From JBBIJH01 sp037446075 (GTDB lineage Bacteria > Bacteroidota > Ignavibacteria > UBA10030 > JAHEZR01), in assembly GCA_037446075.1 (NCBI GenBank), contig JBBIJH010000069.1:1-12593 (forward strand): 12,593 nt of DNA, given 5' to 3'. Positions 7,801-12,593 of this stretch are shown one piece after another (the first letter of the stretch is position 1; every line of letters begins with the position of its first letter). Both the position numbers and the translations under genes were made by a program. The notes under the pieces were generated by a model. The model saw nothing but the letters and a program-made list of their open reading frames with translations, was not told where the DNA came from and did no database searches.

Positions 7801-10800
7801 AGAAACTGGGGCGGGCTGATGCGCCCTCTGTCCGCCACTGCCTACAATCTTGTGGATGAGAACATCAACTTCATCGAGCTGTGGATCAAGGTCTATGGCA
7901 ACCCGCGTGGCGGAAAGATGCTGATCGACCTCGGTCAGATCGACGAGGATGTGATCCCGAATGGGAAGCTGGATTCTGAGGACGGCATCAATCCAAATTT
8001 CCCTGTGAGGAACGGCATCCTCAACGACGGGGAGGATGTCGGAATTGATGGTCTGACGGATGCACAGGAACGGCTCCTTTACCCGAACCTGGGCGACGAT
8101 CCGAGTGGAGATGACTGGGCCTACAGTACAGGGTCTCTGGACTTCACACACATCAATGGAACGGAGGGAAATGGAGCGAGCGAGTCTGGCCGCTTCCCCG
8201 ACACGGAGGACTTGAATAGAAACGGTATTGTGGATCTCTTGAATAGCTACTTCGAGTACGAGGTCGATCTGGACACCACCGGTGGGGCCAAGAGAAATCC
8301 ACTGATTGTTGGAGGAGGCGTGAACGGTTGGTATCAAGTCCGGATCCCTCTGATTGAGTATACAAGAAGGGTGGGGGAGCCGAGCTTTTCGGTCGTGGAA
8401 TTCATCCGCGTGTGGTTCACGGGGATGGATGAACCAGTCCTTGTGCGCGTTGCGGACTTCAACCTTGTGGGCAATTATTGGCAGGAAGCAAAGAAGAACG
8501 ATAGCACCTTTTCGGTGACAACGGTGAACCTCGAGGACAATCTGGACTACAGGAGTCCACCCGGAGTGATACGCGAGCGCGATCGAACGCGGCCCGACCA
8601 ACAAATCTTTGCCAACGAACAATCCATGGCTCTCGTGTTCAAGGACATACCAGATGGAGAGTCTCGCCAAGCCTTTCGTTACTTCTCCTTCCGTCCGCTT
8701 GATGTTTTCAATTATCGGAGCATGAAGATGTTTGTTCGCGGGGACCCGGGTCTCGAGTACAAGGACACTTCCTATTATGACCTTGAACTTTTTCTACGTT
8801 TTGGTCTGGATTCATTGAACTACTACGAATACCGAGCGCCCGTCCATCCCGCGAATGTAAATGATCTGAACACAAAAGGCTGGGAAATCGAGAACAACGT
8901 TGAGATTATCTTTGCCGAAATCACCTCTGTCAAGCAGGGGAGAGATTCAGCTCGTGTCGGGTTTATTCAAGTCCCGGTTCGAGGAGGGCCTCCGGGATCA
9001 AAGTACGGTGTGAGAGGGAATCCGACTCTTACACAAATAAAGTTCTTGGCAGTCGGGATTGAAAATCCTCTGAACAAAGGGCAGCCCGGCAAGCTGGTCT
9101 CTGGACAAGTGTGGGTAAATGAACTTCGGCTTTCGGGTGTGGATGATGACCCCGGTGCCGCCTACCGCGTCGATGCCGGGATCAAGCTGGCCGACCTTGG
9201 CTCGATCGGGATCAACATCTCAAAGATTGATCCCACTTTCCACGCCCTCGATCAGCGCTTCGGTTCAAGAAGCACGGGTGTTAACTGGGCAGTGAATGCA
9301 AGTGTTTCCCTTGAGAGGTTTCTTCCCCAGAGCTGGGCGGGGACTACTATTCCGGTCTCCTACAGCCACGTCGAAGGTTTGAGCAAGCCACGGTATCTGC
9401 CGGGCACGGACGTAATCGTTGCAGAAGCGGCAAGGCGAGAAGGAGAGCTTGCCGCCTCGCGAGGTCAATCCGAGCAGCGGGTGAAAGAAATCAGCGACTC
9501 TGTGCTCATAGCTTCTCAGACTCTCCGCGTGTCGGATACGTGGGCAGCACCCGTGATCAGAGTGCAGCTTCCGAGTCAAAAGTGGTACATCCGGGATACC
9601 TTTAACCGACTCCAGCTTGGCTTCAACTATAACTCGATCTCAGAGCGCACACCCATTATTGCCGCCCGGAATAGTTGGGCATGGTCGGGCAAGCTTTCTT
9701 ATAATGTAGGGTTCAGGGGAGAAAACTCGATTGCACCCTTCAGCGGTGTCCTGGGGTACGTCCCTCCTTTTTGGTTTTTCCGCAGCTTCCGGCTTTATTA
9801 TACTCCCAGTTCTTTTTCATGGGCAGTTGGGGCGCAACGAGCCCAGACGAGGGAAAAAGTTCGAACGCAAGAAGGCGTCAAGCCGACCATTCGGAACTTC
9901 ACTGCAGATCGATCCTTCTCCTTCGCGTGGAAGCTCTTCGACTCAAATCTCTTTGGTTTGAATACGGACTATGGGCTGGACGTCGCCAGTAGTCTTGTTC
10001 ATCTCGAGACCGACAGTGCCGGAAACCAGCGCCCCTTCTCGCGAATTGTGGATGATATTTTCTTCGGTGCGAAATTCATCGACTTCGGCCTTGACTTCAA
10101 CTACAACCAGCACTTTTCGCTCACCCCGCAGATCCGAGTCCCCAAGATTCTCGGTCTCGACCGGTTCCTAGACTTCACCACTAACTATCGCTCAGACTAT
10201 CGATGGCAGAACAATTTTCAGCAAGGACCGCTTGGGAAGAGCAGCTCTGTGACTTCCAGTTTCGGTCTTGGGTTGAACTTCCGTCTCAAACAGTTCACTG
10301 ACCCGTGGTTTGCCTCGGAAAAAACTCCCGGTTCTGCCGTTTCTTCCGGCCCTCCACTTGAGAGAAGGTTAACAGAACGAGAGAGAGCAGAAAGGGAATT
10401 CCCGCCGGAGGTGGTGGAACAGAAAGAGCCTCCGAAAGAGGAGAGGCAAGTTCAACCGGAAGAACAACCAGAAAAGAAGGAAGAGGCAGTTGCCCAATCT
10501 CAGCCGGCGGCTGGAGCTGCCAGAGATACAACTCAGAAGGAGGAGGGAGGGGGATTTCCCCTAAGGGAAATCTTCAGAGTGCTCTTGAAGGTCCCCCTGC
10601 TGGACTTCGAAAACATCAATGTCAATTTCAGCCAGCAGAATTCCACGCAGAGTAATGGGCTCCGTGGGAGAACCGGCTTTGACAATTTCTGGGGTCGGAT
10701 TCCATTCTTCCAAAAGAGCTTGCCGGAAAACGGGCCTTCTCGCTTGTATCAACTCGGGTTCATTACAGACCCGAGCGCTGAGATCAGAGGCGTCAGGTTC

Positions 10801-11886
10801 AAGAACAGTTTCCCGTTCATCGGTGTGGACAGGGAACGCGGACTGCGTGCCCCCAACGGAAATCTCGTCGATAATTTCACCCAGTCGAACAAGCTGGATT
10901 TCAAAATGTCACGCGAGCTTTTCCGCGGCTTTCGGATCGATCTCTCTTGGAAGGTGGGTTGGTCGTATAACCGAAATGAAACCCTGACCTCAGATTCCCT
11001 TGGAGTCGTCACCGTCCGTAGCGTCGTGACGACAGGGGATGTGGAGCGTTCGTACTTTACGTTCCCGGAAATCTTCTCCATCCGACTCTTCAAGAATGAC
11101 ATCGCCGAGGTGGCCAATAAATTCGAAGCGTTCAGAGCCGACACGACGGATCGTCGTCCTGATGAAGAAAAGCTCGCTCAAGCCTTTGAGGAGGGGTTTG
11201 AGACGTTTCCAATTCTGAAGAAAGTATTTGGCCAGTTCGTTCCGCGTGCCAACTGGACCATCCGCTGGGACGGCTTAGAACGGTTTCCCTACATAAACAA
11301 AATCGCAAGTCGTGTGACGCTCGATCACGCGTATTCATCCACATTCTCGAGACGTTGGCGCGGCAGCCTCGGCATAGGCCAAATCACAGAATCGCAGAGA
11401 TTGACATACGGCTTCACACCCTTTGCAGGTGTGACCATCACCTTCCAAGATTTCTTCAAAGGAAACTTCGGCGCTACCTTCCGGTACAATGCAACAACTA
11501 CCTACGATCTGAGTACAGCTTCGAGGAACATCGTCGAAACCGTCTCGCGCGAGTTGAGCCTCTCGGCAAATTTCAGCAGGCGCGGATTTGCGATTCCCTT
11601 CTTCGGTCTATCTCTCACGAACGATATCGACATGACTCTCTCCTACACGTACTCTCGGAATAGCAGGAAAACCTTTGACGTGGCAAAAATCGAAGGTGGA
11701 GGAATTCCGTTGGAAGGCCTTTCAAGAACTGTTCTCGAACCCCGAATCAAGTATGTGCTGAGCACTCGCGTTTCTGCCTCTCTGTTCTACCGTTATACGA
11801 GCGTTCAGCCGGACCGTGGTGCGTCCCGTATCCCGGGAACCAAAACGAACGAGGCCGGGCTTGATATCCGAATCACGATCCAGTAA
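4876..11886 (+). CDS. sprA: SprA/Sov-type T9SS outer-membrane translocon
   Basis: A 2336-residue protein close in size to Flavobacterium SprA and Porphyromonas Sov, the giant barrel (36 strands in the solved SprA) through which T9SS cargo crosses the outer membrane. Family blocks appear in order: VVPLGDYIRLSYAYATRQ (about 178-195), INVSGTVGEKLNINADWNTQ (284-303), SVEAGNVSL (326-334) then a SSQALFGFK block, YVIDYSTGQL (about 730), VPSTVTLRAEAAYMSP (about 837-852), AYIDDFEG (869-876), Asp-rich loops (1018-1120), and PTIRNFTADRSF (1670-1681). The reading frame is intact. The start is inferred: TTG at 4876 (or the next codon) gives a basic N-region and the hydrophobic stretch IFLLTWPLVFLGLG, a plausible signal peptide. 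No ATG lies upstream back to the in-frame stop at 4774, and the first internal Met is near residue 207. A Glu/Pro-rich linker occupies about 1815-1893. The usual partners PorV and Plug are not in the window. The gene diverges from lptF and is followed by a porX-like gene. Confidence 0.93.
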   Translation: MLTGQSNSRTHRVSGPTVRIFLLTWPLVFLGLGNGSPSLEESGSQGSYSLIANSPSNSILEDVGLHVAQDTVPARSRRLDRLHRRPRIVRDTTGAIRDSLGHIIGYEHAFPTDSTARLKHFTYERKDSPEVAVFPRRTHPLFLRSPASIYSRQVTLDSTGTKVIIRETVGEKDVKIPLVVPLGDYIRLSYAYATRQGLEELAYKYKMKEEKDELSQLLGSVTNIEIPIPPNPILSLFGGRGINLHISGIVDIHAGFRNQQTQQATISRLGNVRNEPDFNQDVQINVSGTVGEKLNINADWNTQRVFEYENSLKIKYTGYDDEIVQSVEAGNVSLATPASFIGSSQALFGFKAAMQMGPLRLTTVASQKKGQTNEFTVSGGSQAKEFELKAYQYSTNHFFLDTLYRRQFSPYYDNFVPVINPNLQVVDIEVWVTRLGQDDPNERDVVAYINLSPRPPDGYPASLRNIQESVPGQVEVGRFIKLNRDQFALHPQTGFITLNTSLQNEQAIAVAYRVENGPGPADDLFYGDFTNVVRDTSQRLVLKLVKPRNLIPQFKAAWDLMLKNIYPIGGRDIKKENFELNVYYQLPGREPQDNILQHNLLKVFRLDRTDEAGTGPADGKFDFIPGLTIDQARGEIIFPSLEPFREQIIKYFQENNVPAPADSFVYADVYDTTVTAARNNNAKDRFIIKGKYSAGVTSTYNLGFNLVDGSVEVLLDGRKLAPNTDYVIDYSTGQLIVRNEAALVPGANLQIRYEQNDILQLASKTLLGARGEYQLGPRMNLGFTLMNLNQQTLSDKVRLNEEPISNTILGIDASTNFEAGFLTRAINALPLIRTQVPSTVTLRAEAAYMSPDPNTKKSPIPIDGGKGVAYIDDFEGIKRTIPLGTSYLAWHYTSVPRYIDGVDPKFGDPVPDSVKMSYKAKTIWYNIIPSDVLVSEIWPQKTVAQGQEQVTVLNIDYDPSLRGEFNYKPLLADRRRNWGGLMRPLSATAYNLVDENINFIELWIKVYGNPRGGKMLIDLGQIDEDVIPNGKLDSEDGINPNFPVRNGILNDGEDVGIDGLTDAQERLLYPNLGDDPSGDDWAYSTGSLDFTHINGTEGNGASESGRFPDTEDLNRNGIVDLLNSYFEYEVDLDTTGGAKRNPLIVGGGVNGWYQVRIPLIEYTRRVGEPSFSVVEFIRVWFTGMDEPVLVRVADFNLVGNYWQEAKKNDSTFSVTTVNLEDNLDYRSPPGVIRERDRTRPDQQIFANEQSMALVFKDIPDGESRQAFRYFSFRPLDVFNYRSMKMFVRGDPGLEYKDTSYYDLELFLRFGLDSLNYYEYRAPVHPANVNDLNTKGWEIENNVEIIFAEITSVKQGRDSARVGFIQVPVRGGPPGSKYGVRGNPTLTQIKFLAVGIENPLNKGQPGKLVSGQVWVNELRLSGVDDDPGAAYRVDAGIKLADLGSIGINISKIDPTFHALDQRFGSRSTGVNWAVNASVSLERFLPQSWAGTTIPVSYSHVEGLSKPRYLPGTDVIVAEAARREGELAASRGQSEQRVKEISDSVLIASQTLRVSDTWAAPVIRVQLPSQKWYIRDTFNRLQLGFNYNSISERTPIIAARNSWAWSGKLSYNVGFRGENSIAPFSGVLGYVPPFWFFRSFRLYYTPSSFSWAVGAQRAQTREKVRTQEGVKPTIRNFTADRSFSFAWKLFDSNLFGLNTDYGLDVASSLVHLETDSAGNQRPFSRIVDDIFFGAKFIDFGLDFNYNQHFSLTPQIRVPKILGLDRFLDFTTNYRSDYRWQNNFQQGPLGKSSSVTSSFGLGLNFRLKQFTDPWFASEKTPGSAVSSGPPLERRLTERERAEREFPPEVVEQKEPPKEERQVQPEEQPEKKEEAVAQSQPAAGAARDTTQKEEGGGFPLREIFRVLLKVPLLDFENINVNFSQQNSTQSNGLRGRTGFDNFWGRIPFFQKSLPENGPSRLYQLGFITDPSAEIRGVRFKNSFPFIGVDRERGLRAPNGNLVDNFTQSNKLDFKMSRELFRGFRIDLSWKVGWSYNRNETLTSDSLGVVTVRSVVTTGDVERSYFTFPEIFSIRLFKNDIAEVANKFEAFRADTTDRRPDEEKLAQAFEEGFETFPILKKVFGQFVPRANWTIRWDGLERFPYINKIASRVTLDHAYSSTFSRRWRGSLGIGQITESQRLTYGFTPFAGVTITFQDFFKGNFGATFRYNATTTYDLSTASRNIVETVSRELSLSANFSRRGFAIPFFGLSLTNDIDMTLSYTYSRNSRKTFDVAKIEGGGIPLEGLSRTVLEPRIKYVLSTRVSASLFYRYTSVQPDRGASRIPGTKTNEAGLDIRITIQ
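7936..8238 (+). other. Asp-rich, calcium-loop-like region inside SprA
   Basis: Residues about 1021-1121 hold repeated acidic Asp/Gly/Asn loops: IDEDVIPNGKLDSEDG, NDGEDVGIDGLTDAQE, and D1112-L-N1114-R-N1116-G-I-V-D1120, the spacing of EF-hand or dockerin calcium loops. Similar Asp-rich segments occur in SprA relatives as I recall them. Metal binding is inferred, not shown. Confidence 0.45.
10318..10551 (+). other. Glu/Pro/Lys-rich low-complexity linker inside SprA
   Basis: About 78 codons (residues 1815-1892) are dominated by Glu, Pro, Gln, Arg and Lys, with little hydrophobic content, for example ERERAEREFPPEVVEQKEPP. The coding strand here is strongly purine-rich. The barrel-like sequence stops before it and resumes after GGGFPLREIFRVLL, so it is probably a flexible loop or insertion. 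The codons stay in frame throughout. Confidence 0.75.
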
Positions 11887-11901
11887 GGACAGATTTACTG
11901 G
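11880..11901 (+). repeat. Perfect 7-bp inverted repeat over the sprA stop codon
   Basis: CCAGTAA (11880-11886, including the stop codon) and TTACTGG (11895-11901) are exact inverted copies with an 8-base loop. No T-run follows, so it is at best a weak terminator or transcript-end structure. Confidence 0.25.
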
Positions 11902-11909
11902 CGCGTTGA

Positions 11910-11939
11910 TTCTCATGGCGAAAATTAATAAGTTATATT
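11910..11939 (+). promoter_or_regulatory. Weak promoter candidate for the porX-like gene
   Basis: TTCTCA (11910-11915), an 18-base spacer and TATATT (11934-11939) lie in the most AT-rich part of the spacer, next to an A-run (11944-11951). The -35 matches at only 4 of 6 positions. Transcription from here would give a leader of about 130 bases. Read-through from sprA is equally possible. Confidence 0.22.
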
Positions 11940-12075
11940 AGAGAAAAAAAACATCATAAGTACTCACATGACCCTTCGGCTCACTAAATGCTCCAGATAC
12001 CCGAAACAACTAGACGATGACAAAGCTTCTTTATCAGTGTGTTTCGTGGGCTGAGGGGTTATAGAAGATCTAACG

Positions 12076-12593
12076 ATGGCGGAAAGAAAAGCGAATATTC
12101 TTTGGATTGATGATGAAATCGACCTTCTTCGGTCCCATCTCTTATTTCTGAGTGAGAAGGGGTACGAGGTTGCCACGGCCACGAACGGCGAAGACGCGAT
12201 TGGGATGGTCAAGGATCACCCTTACGATCTGGTGTTCCTCGACGAGATGATGGCGGGCATGGGCGGATTGGAAACACTGGCTGAGATCAAGCGAATCCGT
12301 CCGAATCTACCGGTCGTGATGGTCACGAAGAACGAGGCCGAAAGTCTCATGGAGGAAGCCATCGGCAGCAAGATCAGCGACTATTTGACAAAGCCGGTGA
12401 ATCCGAGTCAGATCCTTCTTACATGCAAGAAATTCCTCGAGCAGAAAAAGATCAAGAGGGAGTACGTCTCCCGAGATTATGTGCAGGAGTTTCAGAACAT
12501 CTCCTCCACCCTGATGTCGTCTCCCGGCTGGGACGAGTGGCTCGAAATTTATGTCAAGCTGACGGAATGGGAAATGGAGCTTGACGAACACCC
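12076..12593 (+). CDS. porX: PorX-like T9SS response regulator, N-terminal part (cut by the window edge)
   Basis: The frame is open from the ATG at 12076 to the right edge, giving 172 complete codons. Residues 1-120 are a CheY-type receiver domain with all key residues: acidic pair D12/D13, phosphorylation site D56 in LVFLDEMM, T84 in VMVTK, and K106 in YLTKPVNPSQILL. The start KANILWIDDEIDLL, the IGSKISDYLTKPVNP block and the following helical part (QEFQNI, then WDEWLEIYVKLTEWEMELDE) closely resemble PorX of Porphyromonas and Flavobacterium. In those proteins a C-terminal PglZ domain of the alkaline-phosphatase superfamily follows, with zinc-dependent phosphodiesterase activity on cyclic oligonucleotides; here that part lies beyond the edge. 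PorX works with the sensor kinase PorY and the sigma factor SigP to control T9SS genes. A weak AGAAGA precedes the ATG by 7 bases. Other PglZ response regulators occur outside T9SS organisms, but the adjacent sprA supports the PorX assignment. Confidence 0.85.
   Translation, partial: MAERKANILWIDDEIDLLRSHLLFLSEKGYEVATATNGEDAIGMVKDHPYDLVFLDEMMAGMGGLETLAEIKRIRPNLPVVMVTKNEAESLMEEAIGSKISDYLTKPVNPSQILLTCKKFLEQKKIKREYVSRDYVQEFQNISSTLMSSPGWDEWLEIYVKLTEWEMELDEH

Noticed and set aside
7198..8670. Long open frame (490 codons) on the minus strand inside sprA
   Set aside because: It lies wholly within conserved SprA coding sequence in the opposite direction. Its translation is rich in His, Arg and Val with no recognisable domain, as expected for the antisense of a beta-rich gene.
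11940..12075. Spacer before the porX-like gene, checked for a small RNA, tRNA or riboswitch
   Set aside because: No cloverleaf, no strong stem and no known riboswitch core were recognised. It looks like an ordinary AT-rich upstream region.
1..12593. CRISPR arrays, insertion sequences, integrase or phage genes, long direct repeats
   Set aside because: None was seen. The dense housekeeping-type envelope genes and even composition give no sign of a mobile element.

Overview
The window looks like chromosomal DNA of a diderm, LPS-making bacterium of the wider FCB superphylum (Bacteroidota and relatives). Two proteins show this: a full-length SprA/Sov-type outer-membrane translocon of the type IX secretion system (T9SS), and the start of a PorX-type response regulator. 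A classical Bacteroidota host seems less likely. GC is moderate, about half. The intergenic regions hold -35/-10-like boxes rather than the TTTG/TAnnTTTG boxes usual in Bacteroidota. The neighbours resemble what I recall from Ignavibacteria, Kryptonia or KSB1-like genomes. That placement comes from memory and is inference.

Layout. (1) 1-1082, plus: C-terminal beta-barrel end of an outer-membrane protein cut by the window edge. (2) 1186-2103, plus: small exported/membrane protein of unknown function with a Gly/Pro 'PGAGEFY' membrane segment. (3) 2107-4571, minus: two adjacent LptF/LptG-family permeases, the inner-membrane part of the LPS exporter, convergent with gene 2 with only 3 bases between the stop codons. 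(4) 4572-4875: divergent control region with two overlapping promoter-like sequences and a long leader for the next gene. (5) 4876-11886, plus: a 2336-residue SprA homologue taking up more than half of the window. (6) 11887-12075: short AT-rich spacer. (7) 12076 to the right edge, plus: N-terminal 172 residues of a PorX-like response regulator.

How the parts fit. All six protein-coding genes are tied to the cell envelope. SprA forms the outer-membrane pore through which T9SS cargo passes. In Bacteroidota PorX receives the signal that turns on T9SS genes. LptF/LptG pull LPS from the inner membrane, and in Porphyromonas some T9SS cargo is finally attached to LPS. Finding the translocon and its likely regulator side by side, with LPS export diverging from the same control region, is the most interesting property of the window. 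No tRNA, rRNA, CRISPR array, insertion sequence or phage gene was seen.
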